64,000 nucleotides of DNA from Arabidopsis thaliana (taxonomy: Eukaryota; Streptophyta; Magnoliopsida; Brassicales; Brassicaceae): the NCBI RefSeq assembly GCF_000001735.4, contig NC_003070.9:27699971-27763970 (forward strand), given 5' to 3'. Positions within the stretch are counted from its first letter, which is position 1, and each line of letters starts with the position of its first letter. Positions 1 through 14,605 of this stretch are shown here, piece by piece. The notes under the pieces are model-generated. The model did not search any database. It was not told where the DNA came from and saw only the letters and a list, made by a program, of their open reading frames with translations. Both the position numbers and the translations under genes were made by a program.

Positions 1-95
1 GTCTCTGTCTGTCTCTTTCAGATTCAACTGGAGCAAGTACGAAACATAAATATCAATAAATTAAAGGAAAAAAAATAACAGTAGAGAAGAAGAAC

Positions 96-168
96 ATGTT
101 TTCAACTCCTCGGGAGCAAAAAAAATAATTCAGCAAGAGAAACGGCGAATAAGGTGGAAATGATTTGA
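96..168 (+). promoter_or_regulatory. Two upstream ORFs in the MPK15 leader
   Basis: Two short ATG-initiated frames lie ahead of the MPK15 start at 242. One runs 96-128 (10 codons plus TAA). The other is a minimal ATG-ATT-TGA at 160-168. Both end before the main ATG and so could reduce its translation if the transcript starts upstream of 96. The transcription start cannot be seen from the sequence. Confidence 0.5.
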
Positions 169-241
169 CGAAGAAACGCTTGGCTGAGAGTAAAATCGGA
201 AAAACAAAATCTGTAATTTATTATTATCAGCCTCTAAATCA

Positions 242-3198
<2,957 letters not shown>

Positions 3199-4250
3199 TG
3201 TTTTTCTTTTTCTGTTTAATTTAAGCTATACCCCATAGTAGAGTTGGAGAAGCAAAAGTTTGGTTTGTCACTCTCACTCGGGGTTTGGGGTTTTGGTTGG
3301 TGTATTTAATAGTTCCGGGGAGACATTGTAAAGAATATATAAAACTTGGTAACCGATGTAATTCTTTGCTTTTGTAACCGGGTAGATCATTGGTTGAAAC
3401 TCGAAAGTCGAAATCATGTAAAAATTTGGATATATTCTTGCCAGTTTTGTTACTTATATTAGTTATATTCCTGAAAAAGTTGCTTTGCATATACAAAAAT
3501 GGAGAAATAAGCTGAATTAAGAAACGTTGAAGCAAGTTACTCTTACTCAATCCAGGTTTGGAAACTTGATTAGCATTTGCAGAGACATGGCTAATAATGA
3601 TACGCATGACAGACGTAATGGTTTGAGTGATATAGGCACCAATAACAGAATTAAAGGAATTGTCATTATTGGATGACCACTGGAAGATGAAGAATCTGAT
3701 GGAGGTTGATTCATATCACTGAGAGACTCACAGAGGATTTGTTATAGACTGCAGGACAAGCGGATGGAGATTTGCTCCACTTGGTCAAGGTTGAAGTAGA
3801 TGACGATTCTTTACTGAAGATCGCTTACCTGAAGTTGGAAGCCTGGTCTGAGGTTGTTCCTTAATTAGTACTTAGTATGGATTGACTAATTTTGGATTTT
3901 GATTAATTGTTCTGTGGATTATGCTACTTTTTCATATGTCAAGATCTAAACTAGAATCATAAGCCTCATGAAAAGCTGTCAAAACCATATTGTAAAATTG
4001 ATTCAGAAAATTTGTTATTTTTCAAGGTGGCAAATGAAAATGGGGAAAGTTGAGAACAAACGGTTAAGAGAAATTGAGGTAATCGTTTATTTAACCAAAG
4101 ATACTAATGTCTAAACCTCTCCTTCTAATATGATTATTCATATGTACGATTTTACACCATACCAGTGCCCCCCAAAAATATACCAAGGAAACACAGTGAC
4201 ACTAATGAACATGTGCCACGTAGTATCCGACGGCTATGGCCTATGATGGC
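3199..4250. other. Convergent 3' spacer between MPK15 and DOX2
   Basis: This holds the 3' untranslated regions of two converging genes. An open frame without ATG at 3748-3864 (+) reads like protein (see findings), but nothing ties it to a gene. I see no other structure. Confidence 0.6.
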
Positions 4251-7200
4251 CTATGGAGCGGATCGGAGGTACAAAGGAACCCAATTCTTTGGGTTAGGAT
4301 CCGAGCCCCAGACAGAGAAGGCGCTCGAACATCGCATCCATTGATCGGTTAACCTCGGGAAGTGTCGGTCTATCACATCTTTTAAAGTCTCTGTAGTATT
4401 GACCCACTCTAACCCTTCCTTAGTATAAGTCTTCTCATTGAAGTTCGTAGTGAAAAACCTATCTGCTTCTAGCCTCCTAACCAAATTTAGCAAGTAAGTT
4501 AGAGTTTAGAAAAGCCTTTGTTTTAGTAAGTGTAGTCAAAATTTGATTTAGAGCTTAGAAACCTGGAGGCGACAAGGAGGAAGATGAAGAAAGCAGTTTC
4601 GCTAATGGCGAATCCTTTGATCTTTTTCTCTGCGTGCAACCCCACGTTTAGATCAAGCTTCTCTATATCGTCTTCGTACACTTCTCTTAAAACCTTGATA
4701 GCTTCTTCATCATCTGTCAACTCTTCCCATTTGCTGATCGGACTCATCAACAGATTCTTTCTGAATTCGTTGTACCGAGGAACTCCTCTCTCCCGGTCTC
4801 TATAAACTGAGAAAAAAATCAATCAATCGTTTAGAGAATTGCAGATATATAGAAGAGGAATCATTGATTTTGACTTACTCTCCAAGGCAGCCATGTCTAT
4901 AAGGTGAGGTCTATCTTCTCCGTCGATATCTTGAGCCACAAGGTTCCTCATCCAATTAGGGTAGTTCCACAATGTCAATGCGCCACAAGATTGGTGTCCC
5001 ATTGAAACAAGTAACTGCTCAAACCCAAGTTTCGAAGCCTTTTCTCCTGCTTTTTTCCCGATCAGTTCCGTCATCGGTATCCTATAAAACAAAACTGTAT
5101 ATGTCAAGAAAAACTGCGCTTGGATTGACCTAAAAAAACTGTACACAACATCCTATATCTTACTCTCGTTCTATTGCAGGGTTTTCTTTGTCTACATTCT
5201 CAGAGTTCATATCTCGGAGTATAAGTGTCTCTGGTAGAAGACAATGCATCCTGTAAACACTAACGAACTCTTCGGTAAGGGAATAAGGAACTCCATGATC
5301 ATTCGGTTTCTTCAGACCAACTAATCCGCTAAATAGAGGACCAAATCTTGCTCCAACCATGTCCTTCACTTTCTTCCCAAAAAACCCATACCAGTTGATC
5401 CTCATTCCAGCAGTGAGTGTGTCTGTCTTTAAGAGTTCTATTGTCCAATCGATCGTATGAACCTTAGCGATAACCGCTGCTGTCACAAGTCTAGCAGTCC
5501 GGTAGAGTTTCTCATCATCAAAATCTGGATACCGTTCCTGAAAAAATGTAAAAAAACTTAACATGATTTGCATAAACAGAGTTAGAAAGAAGGAAAAAAA
5601 AAAACAGAGTTGCTGCTTGCAACACAAGGAAGACACTAAACGTAAGTAATGGGTCAAGTTAATGACTTACTTTGAGCATATCACAGACGGAGTTGTGTTC
5701 TTTGACAAAGAGAGCTTGCAACAGAGAGAAACCTGACCAGCTGTTTCTTATGTCACCGGAGATCGGAACACCTCTTTCGTCCCTCTCCAACAAGCCATCC
5801 CCAGAGATTTTTAGCTTTCCGTCCTTGAAAACCCTAACTCTTCTCATTCCAGTCTCGTCATTTCCATATATTACACTCCCATCCCTATCCCCAAAATAAT
5901 GTTATATAAAATCAAACTCGGATAGTAATTAAACAACAAATAAGCAGTAACTAAATGATTGAGATACTAACCACCAAGGGGTTCTAGTGTTGACAGCGCC
6001 AGATTTGTGGTGATCATCGGTGGGAACTTTCTTCGTTCTGAGGAACTTGAATGACTTCAATGGACATCCACTTGCTACTTCTTCTGGAGCTTCAAGCTCA
6101 ATCTGGTTTAGGTGATTTCAATATCTTTATTAATCTATAATCTTAAAGTTGAGGGAAAGAACTGTAAATTTTCAAGATTAAAGGGGTTAAATTTGAAAAT
6201 ATCAAAACCTGGTGGGTGTCTTCTAAGTGATCAACCCAATCATGGATCATGAACTGGATCCAAGAACAAGCTATCACGTTGAATTGGTCCCCATTGTCTA
6301 TGAATCTTTTTCTCGCTAACAACTTTGTCGCCACTACACTTGGATGTGGATCCAAAATCTGTCATAATACACACAATCATATCATATATTATATAAAATA
6401 CATTGTGATCCTAAAACAGACAAAAAAAAATATGTATCATGCAGTTGTGCATTTACTCATACTGATGTAATTCAATCCATAACATAATTTCGTAGATGAA
6501 TTACGTATCATGCAAAACCAACACTAATCCAATTAGGGTGGCTATCATGAGGTGCATCCACTCCAATAATAACAAAACTCCAACATTTTTTTTTCTAAAT
6601 TTTCAGGGAAAAAAAAGTATTGACAAAAAAACTTTATTGCATCAACAAACACATAAAATCAATCAAAAGCTGACAAAATAAAATAAAAAGCAGAGGAACA
6701 TTACATCATGATTTCAATTTTCAACCACCGGTAAGTAGTGATTAAAAAGAAATGCGTCACAAAATTTGGTTCTAGTGTCTCATTCCACTACTATTTACTT
6801 TTGCTATATTATATATCACTTCGCTTTATTTTATAGATTTAATCAAAAGTACAAAATTAATTTGCATGTTGTGAAAAAGTGATTGTGAATATGAAGGAGA
6901 GCAAGAAAAAAACTTACGCCGTACTGAGAAGTAGAGGGAGGCATATTCCGGCCGATGAAGCTGCCTTGGCTGCCGATGGTGTTATCGGAGGGATGGTTAC
7001 ACTTGCCGTCAGCCGTACGATAACAGAACTCATCGGTGTCGTAACCCTGACCGTTGATCGGACCGACATGTACCAGATTGTAACGTTGATGTAGATGTCT
7101 TCGTAACCCCAAGTAAGCCACTCCTAATAACACTGGAAATCTATGCCACAATCCTAGCTTGTCCACTAAGTGCACAATCTGTATATATAATTTTTTTTAA

Positions 7201-7447
7201 ACGATCAAATTAACAAAATAATAAGAAAAATTATAAAAGCGATATGATAACTTATTTTCTTAAGAGAAGAAAAGCATATATAGTTCATATATTTAGAGAG
7301 ATAGAGAGATCAGAGATGTATTTATGTTCTTGTTAAAGAGAGAGATGTATTTACATAGAACAAAAAAGCATCAAAGTAAGACATCTTGGAAACAACATGA
7401 TGAAGCTGAGGATGAAGAAACCATGAAGAGGATGGAGAGAAACCCAT
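4251..7447 (-). CDS. DOX2: Fatty acid alpha-dioxygenase 2
   Basis: Nine exons on the minus strand: 7447-7355, 7178-6918, 6358-6209, 6102-5972, 5884-5671, 5537-5164, 5081-4879, 4806-4563 and 4476-4251. They give 631 residues, the usual alpha-dioxygenase length. The family is heme-dependent and adds O2 to the alpha carbon of C16-C18 fatty acids, giving 2-hydroperoxides that serve as oxylipin signals. Visible active-site elements are the distal heme His157 in MIHDW, and Tyr378 and proximal His381 in VYRMH, which correspond to the catalytic Tyr and heme ligand of the plant enzymes. The N-terminus is hydrophobic without a clear signal peptide. The ATG at 7447 opens a 31-codon first exon that splices in frame. 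The 559-bp intron 2 and the protein's divergence from DOX1 point to isoform 2. The gene runs opposite to MPK15. Confidence 0.94.
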
Positions 7448-7566
7448 TTTTTGCCTTGATTTTTTTTTGTCTCCCTATCTATCTTCTTTGGATCATGTGT
7501 TTGCTTTATTCTTTAAATGATAGTCACACAATTGTAATGGTTGTATTCACACGATTACTCTCATGT

Positions 7567-7575
7567 ATTTATATA
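7567..7575 (-). promoter_or_regulatory. TATA box of DOX2
   Basis: TATATAAAT on the minus strand lies about 120 bp upstream of the DOX2 ATG. This spacing suits a plant TATA box with a leader of roughly 90 nt. Confidence 0.55.
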
Positions 7576-8418
7576 GACCCACACGCATACTCACATTTAC
7601 ATATGTATGTATGTCAAGTTAATCTTGAATATGTCATTTTATTAAATAAGTCAACGAGTAAATTCTAAATAATTAATTATTTAGCCATCGGATTGACTAT
7701 TCGTTTCATCGTCGTGAGCATCACTTCCTAATGACTAGGTGGCAAAATATATTTCACTAAGATTTCTTCAGATTAAATTCAACATTTTAGGGAGGATTTG
7801 TATAAAAAGAGAATAGTATCTGCAAATAAATAGTAAAATCATGGTCAATTAATTCACTATATATGGATATTTATTTCCTTGTTTTGATCAACCTTTCTTA
7901 TCTTGCATTATTAGATTACTTTGTAAAGAAAATAATATTGACTAACAAATTATTCACACTGTAATTTATAGTGTAGAATCATTGACAGGTGGATTGATGC
8001 ATTTATTCATAGTATTTTTATTATCTAAAAATCCCAATTGGCCTGGTGGATTACTATCTACTCTAGTATCAATAGTGCATGAATTGACTATGATTCAACA
8101 TCTAATGTAAATATGTTAATTTATTTGCCAACAGAGTTCTCCTTATATAGTTATATATATAAAGTTAACAACTATAATAATGCAGTCTAAGAAGTTTGAT
8201 CTTTTGACAAGTACATGTAGTACAAAGGTCGTGTTAGTGTTTTCGTTGGGTCAACACCCGAGTTCAGATAGATATATTGCATGTTGCTGGAAAATATAAT
8301 CAAGTGATAAATCAATTATCAGTACATGCATAAATTTTTAGTAAATGATTTAAATGGATTGATGAATTATTAAAATAAAATAAAAACACTTAAAGAGTGA
8401 ATAGAAATATCACTTTTA

Positions 8419-8450
<32 letters not shown>
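8419..8450. repeat. Compound (CT)n(AT)n microsatellite
   Basis: Six CT units are followed directly by ten AT units in the non-coding spacer. Expected to be length-variable between accessions. Confidence 0.9.
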
Positions 8451-8451
<1 letters not shown>

Positions 8452-8531
8452 AATTAAAATGTAGTTGTTATAGATCTAGTAAATGTATTCTATCAAACAA
8501 ATTTAAGTGATCTAGTGTATGGTAAGGATAT

Positions 8532-8533
<2 letters not shown>

Positions 8534-8563
<30 letters not shown>
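8534..8563. repeat. (GT)15 microsatellite
   Basis: Thirty uninterrupted bases of alternating G and T, in spacer DNA about 80 bp from the CT/AT microsatellite. It is followed by an AT-rich alternating stretch. Confidence 0.9.
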
Positions 8564-8566
<3 letters not shown>

Positions 8567-10551
8567 ACTATATATACATGTATACATTTTAAATGTTGTA
8601 CATTCAATCACATTTCTTAACATTTTTCTCATAATTTATTCAATAGTAATACTAAAGATTTCATTGTCTTGTTGATGAACCTTTAATTTCTTGTATTTAT
8701 GTAAAGCTCTCCTAGTTTGACTTATCTTCTACTTAACCTCAACTACATTTATATTTATTTTACGATACTATCAAACAATACATATTAGTTTAATGTATTT
8801 ATATTATTTTAGATACAAAATAAATTTAAGAATCTATTTTTATAGTATTTTTATTGATGACATTTCCATATGTATTAATGTATATATTCAAGGTTACTAA
8901 TATTTATTAGGTATTTATGTTATTGATAGATTTTATTTATAAAAGGAAGCATTATCTAAAAGTCTAAGGCGTGCCAAAAATTTCAAGCTGGTTATGAAAG
9001 ACATTGACGATAAAATTATACTCTAGGAATAGAATTTTAATAAAATAAATGTCAACTGTTTCTTTTCTTTTTTTTCTTTTTGATGAGAAATATTTGCATG
9101 CAATGCTCCACGAAATTCGAGAAATGAATTTAAGTCGGTCGGGTAACGACCACCTGCATCGTTATAAATACTTGAACGCATTTTTGTTGTTATACGTAAC
9201 CATTTTATAAATAGTTGTTACAGACGGAAAAAGTGAGTTGTGTGGTTGAATTTTTGTTAGTGGCTATAAGTTCAATCCACAGAAATATCAAAGAAATCGT
9301 TTATTTGAATCCTAATAATAAGATATGAAAATTAAGATACAGTTATGAATCCGATCTCCAGTTACATATATATAAAAAATTTGATATGTTTTTCTGACTG
9401 AAAATATCTATTGTTTGTTCTGTCATATCTTGTATTTTTTGGTCCCGTATACGTATCAAATTGTAAGGAATGGGGACAAGAAATATATATTTTATATTGG
9501 TTAACTTTGACGAAAGAACAATACAGGTATGATCTGTGTATAAGTATCAGTGTACTAAGATATACTGATACGAATTAAAAGCGTAACATATTACAATGAT
9601 ACAAGTACACCAACTTATTACTACGTGGCTCTTGTTGCCACTTAAAAAGTTGTCTAGCTAGGTAGAGAGTAACTTGCCACATATGTATGGTTCGATCTAG
9701 ATCCTTCTATATATATATGTATATCACCGTCCATACAAGAACTTCTTGAACAATTAACCATCGATCAACCGCTTTCAGAGTTATTATGCAAAGTAATAAA
9801 AATTAGAAGCAACGAATTTAAAATGTTATCGAACCTTCCGGTAAGTATGTATAGGTACGTCATTCCCTTTTGTTTCTTATAACCGTTCTTCGAGATTTAA
9901 TTTGAGACCTATTTTGGTTATATAATCAATCATTACCAGTTGACTTTCACGAAACCAAAAATATATATTGAACCCAACTAAAAGGTGATTTTATAAGCCC
10001 TACATGAAACTAAACTAAACCGGCACATTAAACCAAACAAAAATGTAAACCGGCATGTAGAAAGAACCTTTTTAATGATAATTTGGACTCGGATCTCAAA
10101 ACATAGTTGAAATGATTACTAAGACACGACAAGTGTATGGATGTGTGATAGTGGTGTGTCGAAGGGGTTGACTTTAGATGAAAGAAACATCAAAGAGTGA
10201 GAGTGAACTAATAAATGTGTAGATAAGCTCTAGCTAATTTGGCAGTTATCCATTCTTGTGGTGAATTTCGGTTATAATATAAAAGAAAGTATAAAGAAGA
10301 TTAAATACATGGCACTCTAAATTTCTCAGAAATTTTGGCTGAATTGATTTTTATAAAGTTTGTTAGATCCGAAAACTTAATTCATTTCCTTAATTCTAAG
10401 ACTTGTCTGTTTGTTTAGTCTTGCAATAAGTTTTTTGTGGAAGATCGTGACAAGACACCAATATTATGCTAACATTTTCCTTTTTCATTAATTTCTGGAA
10501 CGTAGTTTACATATTCTTGAAAATAGACCAGTAAACTTCTTTGCCTATTTA

Positions 10552-10712
10552 GGTTCTGAATGGTGACTGAGTTTTGCGGTACGAGAAAAGTACGGTGCGG
10601 TTCAAATAGTAACGAAAATATATAGATACATATGTATACGTAGAGATTTTGATACTGTTACAACACTATTGCGGTGCAGTTTTGGGTGCAGTTTTGGTTA
10701 CCATTCACAGCC
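10552..10712. mobile_element. Possible short hAT-type MITE
   Basis: About 160 bp bounded by imperfect 13-bp inverted ends: GGTTCTGAATGGT on the left and ACCATTCACAGCC on the right, with two mismatches. Inside, a GTGCGGTT or GTGCAGTTTTGG motif repeats near the ends, as in the subterminal repeats of plant hAT elements. No transposase is present. I could not find a clear 8-bp target duplication, so age or misplaced ends are likely and the call is tentative. Confidence 0.4.
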
Positions 10713-11766
10713 TTAATTTGTTACATTATTAACAGGAAAAAAAAACTTGAAATTCTTTACTCTTCAGTCTTCAGCACACTTTGTTAGAAAACATATCTTT
10801 GTCGTTTATTTCGGGTAACACGTAAACAACTATACCGTAAACTACACTAGAAGATGAGTGGTTAGAAAGTGAGATATTTTCATGTGCATTCGGTGTCATG
10901 ATATCCATTTTCTTCTTCACTTTTTCGATTCTTTCTAATCCTTGACCAAGTCTTGTGTTTAATGTTACCGGCTTAAGCATATGCTAGCGTGATGGAAAAT
11001 ATCACACCAATTGTACAAATTTCTACATTTTTCTCTTTTATTTGCAGGAGCTTTGCTCTCCAGCGGACAGCCCCACATCGATGATTTTTCCACATCATTA
11101 AGTTTTAAAAGTCTTTGAAATTATTGTAAGTCTGTTAAGTTACCATCAGATACTATTCTAGAAACTTACAGATATTTCACATTTGTATAAAAAAGTCGAA
11201 GTTTGAAAGAAATTAAAAGCAATTACAAAATTTAGCTAGATGTGTTATCGGAAAACATTAAACGCAACTGATAGGTGTTTCGTAGAAACGTGATAACAAG
11301 TACAATGTCATAAGCATTTTCGACCAAATGTTAGTCTGGCAAATTATAAAACTAAAATATGTTACTTCGAAAAGTGTCTCTATAATTAAAGTAGTCCACC
11401 AACCCTTCACGGAATTTTAGGTAGAGTTACCTGATTTCAGATGTAGGGTAGTCAGTCTTTATCGCCAAATTTTCTATTTACAGCATATTGAATTTGATAA
11501 ACTTTATATTCATTGATGTATCTGTAGTATATTTTTCGAAATCTGTATTATATTATCAGACATTTGTAAAATAAAATAATCAGTAACTTCTTCCACTTCT
11601 TCTTCTGGTTTAAGATTCAGTTTTTTTTACGGCATTGTTAACAAATTAACAATTCAAAATAATTGAATCATTCTCATAACGAGAAATTGCTCGATACATA
11701 CGTTGGTAAAAAAAAAAAAACTATTCATTCGAACACAAGTAGCTCTTACAACATTTGTGTGCCAAA
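10713..11766. other. Spacer, no gene seen
   Basis: AT-rich sequence with no supported frame. A near match to the plant snRNA upstream element lies at 11070-11080 but is judged a chance match (see rejected items). Confidence 0.55.
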
Positions 11767-11883
11767 GGCCCAATAGAAGGCTTAGTTAAATCAGTCAGTC
11801 GTTACATAAATATGGTGAGAGAATTGAACGATTAGGGTTGACATTACACTATTAGGCCTTTATTTGGGCCTATTTAATGGGCT
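11767..11883. promoter_or_regulatory. Telo-box and site II cluster without an assigned gene
   Basis: Within 117 bp there are GGCCCA at 11767, a telo-box-like TTAGGGTT at 11832-11839, TGGGCC at 11865-11870 and TGGGCT at 11878-11883. Another GGCCCA lies just beyond, near 12009. In Arabidopsis this combination marks promoters of ribosomal, cell-cycle and small nucleolar RNA genes. No protein gene begins nearby, and the MIR159A precursor is 1.4 kb away on the minus strand, with its promoter on its far side. Confidence 0.4.
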
Positions 11884-13262
11884 AGATTTGACCTTATGTT
11901 AATGGATATTTTGCTTACAGGGTTTGGTCCAGATCTGCAACAGACCTCTTCTGTCGTAAGAGGAAGATTGACAACTTTATTTTTTCCATGAAGGGTCATA
12001 AAAACGAGGCCCAATTTTGAAAACTTCGAAAGTACAATCAAAATAATGAAAATGTCTACATCCCAGTTTAGCAACGAAGGCAAGACCAGCCAAATAAGTT
12101 TCTACACATACAACACCAAGAGACCTCATGTTTGAAGACATACTATGTGTCTACAAGATTATCTTATTGTGCTGAAACCATAGACTGAAAGTCTGAAACA
12201 TCGAAGGCTGGTTGATAGTTCTTATGAAAACTTTTGGACCGGATCGACATGGTGATCTAAGTTTTCGGAATTTTGTTTTTGGGATCAGTTTACCTGTGTT
12301 TTTCGGATATTTTTGAGTAAGTTTACTCTTTAAACTAGCACATAACTGTATCTCGATTTCTTTTGGGTTGGAGACTCAAAGTTCGAGACTCACAACTGTA
12401 GCACATGTAACTTGTTTATGGAAGTATAACAATATTAAATTTAAAACAAACAAAAATCATAATCTTTTTAGTAAACTAAAAATTGTCGAATTATATGTTT
12501 AAAACATCATTTTTTTAAGTGAAATTTGGTTTACATGATGACTCCCTTAAAAGAAATTGTTTAGCTAGGGTTCAGTTTCAATTATTCTGCCTAAAACCAT
12601 TTCTTTATCAATCAAACTATAATAACAAAATTTGCTGTAGTTTACGTTCGATTTCAAATTATATGGCCAACTCCTACAGGTGATCCGAAAAGACATTCAA
12701 TTTATTGATATGTGTTATTTTTATATCTTAATCTTAACTTTTATTAACTTTTAATGTTCTTCAAGTTTATAATCTTCATTGTGTAAAGACAGGAATCAAG
12801 TACTCGAGTTGACAAATGAATCGTATAAGTTAGTGAATATCTTTGGTCCTTTAAATCCGATCCGATCATCATTTTACATATATGACAGAAAACTATTTTC
12901 GCAATTAACTAAAGGACTGTGATTGTAGAACAGGATTTAGTTGTTAGATTAGATATGAGAATAATCATACAAAGATAGTCAGTGCATATGGCAGCAAAGA
13001 TTGCAAAATTTAAAAGTCTCCAAAGAACCAAGGATCTTCTCATCTACCCGAGGCAGTTGCATAAACCCTAGTTTTTTACAAGAAAAACAAATAACACGCT
13101 AAACATTGCTTCGGAATCAAAATAATAACCATATAATTCTCAAATTATAGCGAATAATCCTTACCAAAAAGAAATTATAACGGAAAATTAAAGATGAATC
13201 CGAATAAATAATTGTTGAGTAGAAATAAAGAAAAATAAAAAATAGAGAAGGTGAAAGAAGAT
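11884..13262. other. Spacer downstream of MIR159A
   Basis: No convincing coding frame. The part nearest 13262 probably carries the 3' portion of the MIR159A primary transcript, which runs leftward. A small hairpin (CCTCTT paired with AAGAGG) lies near 11945-11962. Confidence 0.5.
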
Positions 13263-13446
13263 GTAGAGCTCCCTTCAATCCAAAGAAGAGTAAAAGCCAT
13301 TAAAGGGCAAGTTAAAGCTCCTGAGATATGCAATCCATATAACCAAATCCTTTTTTACTTTACAAGGATTAGGGCTTATGGGATCCATAGCTTAGCAGCT
13401 TTTCTTTACCCTGCTCAACTCATGTTTGAACTTTAAGGAGCTCTAC
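13263..13446 (-). ncRNA. MIR159A: MIR159A precursor hairpin
   Basis: The minus strand folds into a long stem whose arms start with GTAGAGCTCC (from 13446) and end with GGGAGCTCTAC (to 13263). The 184-nt span matches the known Arabidopsis MIR159A stem-loop. The mature strand lies on the 3' arm near the base. A second conserved duplex lies further up that arm at about 13314-13334, as expected for the loop-to-base processing of the miR159/miR319 family. The product guides cleavage and repression of GAMYB-like MYB mRNAs (MYB33, MYB65), which control anther development, seed programmes and growth. The transcript is the gene's own RNA polymerase II unit. An open frame on the opposite strand here is only the complement of the stem. 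Confidence 0.97.
13264..13284 (-). ncRNA. Mature miR159a
   Basis: Twenty-one nt on the minus strand. It begins TTTGGATTGAAG and ends GGAGCTCTA, identical to the recalled mature miR159a. The 5' U favours AGO1 loading. Confidence 0.97.
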
Positions 13447-14536
13447 TTCCATCGTCAGATCAAGATCTATCGAAAAACAAAGTATCTTGTCAAATATATT
13501 ATGGATCTGACATAAGCAAACTGTAAAGACCTTTAACTCTTCATAAAACAATGAGAAAGTTTTGATGAGAACGTGGATTAACAAAAACACCAAAAGAGGT
13601 AAATCTCTTACATTAGAGCTATGAAGGAGATATAAAGACAGAACAAAAGAGAGGAGGAACCCTAATTATTAACCCTAAACATACTTAGAGAGAAGGAAAG
13701 AGAGAGAGAGAAGAGGCCACGTCATGTTTTGGAAGAAATGATAGATAGAGAGTCGTAATTATAGTGGTTTAGATATTCGTGATAGAAGAATAAAAAGAAA
13801 AGAAAAAAAGGAACAGGTGGGTGCATCTGAAAAGACATGGGAAGGGTCTGACATTGTTTGTGTTAGATTCCCTACGCGTCACATGCGTCCTTCTCGGCTT
13901 TTGTGCTTCACTCTTTTTTTTTTTGGGTAAAGATAATAAAAATAACAATTATTATCGTTCCTGCCAACTACTAGTCCACTACATTTTTAAGATGTAACTT
14001 TGAAAATGAATTTGGCCGACCATTCTTTATTTCTTTTAGAAAATAATGTACAAGTGTTTCCGTTTGGTGACCTAATTCTAAATCATTTGTTAGCCCTAAC
14101 AACTAGAAATTTCAACACGAAATAGTGAAATAGGTTGATGTACGGTCAGGATTATAAGTCTGATGATGTGGGCACGAAAGCAGGTAATTATTTCTCTGTC
14201 TGAGCAGAATCTATTGCTAGATTTATTACAACGAACTTGTCTTATTACCCTCACGAGTCTCGTCTCTTTCACAATTCAATGGCTTATTTTTAAGTGTGTT
14301 TTTTTATCCATCGTGTAAGTTTTTTTTTGAGTTGTTTAAATAAAAATTTGTATGATGAAAAATGTTCACTAGCAAAATACTTGACCCTGAAGTATCCTAA
14401 ATTTTTCTGGTTCATACTCAAATGTTAGGCTTACTTTGTTTTCTTTGGTCACCTAAAAAAAAGTGGACTGATCAGCCTAATTATTTGTGCAAACTTTAAT
14501 GATTGGGCTGCATCTCTTTCTTATGAGCCCATTATA
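13447..14536. other. MIR159A upstream region and spacer
   Basis: Read on the minus strand, this is the likely promoter and leader of MIR159A. Two telo-boxes (AACCCTAA at 13659-13666 and AACCCTAAA at 13671-13679 on the plus strand) lie next to a purine-rich GA tract at 13687-13714. I could not place a TATA box with confidence. The remainder, toward CDKD;1, shows no gene. Confidence 0.5.
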
Positions 14537-14605
14537 TGGGCCCAGAAGTTAACAGTTGCTTGTCTAACCTTCTCGGAATAGTTATTTGGGCCTTATATTT
14601 GGGCT
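14537..14605. promoter_or_regulatory. Site II elements upstream of CDKD;1
   Basis: Palindromic TGGGCCCA at 14537-14544, TGGGCC at 14587-14592 and TGGGCT at 14600-14605. These are binding sites for class I TCP factors and are typical of promoters active in dividing cells, which fits the kinase gene starting at 15143. Confidence 0.6.

Larger units (their letters stand above)
7576..10551. other. AT-rich spacer, no gene seen
   Basis: About 3 kb upstream of DOX2 without a persuasive reading frame on either strand. It contains two microsatellites, listed separately, and otherwise only AT-rich sequence. Old transposon debris is possible, but I could not define ends. Confidence 0.6.

Noticed and set aside
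11070-11108. Near match (10 of 11) to the plant snRNA upstream element CCCACATCG with a TTTTAAAA about 23 bp on, as in polymerase III U6 genes
   Set aside because: With one mismatch allowed, I estimate about two such matches by chance over both strands of this window. The sequence after it resembles no known small RNA and lacks a nearby T-run terminator.
13251-13436. A 61-codon plus-strand ORF beginning MKEDVELPSIQRR
   Set aside because: It is the complement of the MIR159A stem-loop; the biological product is on the minus strand.
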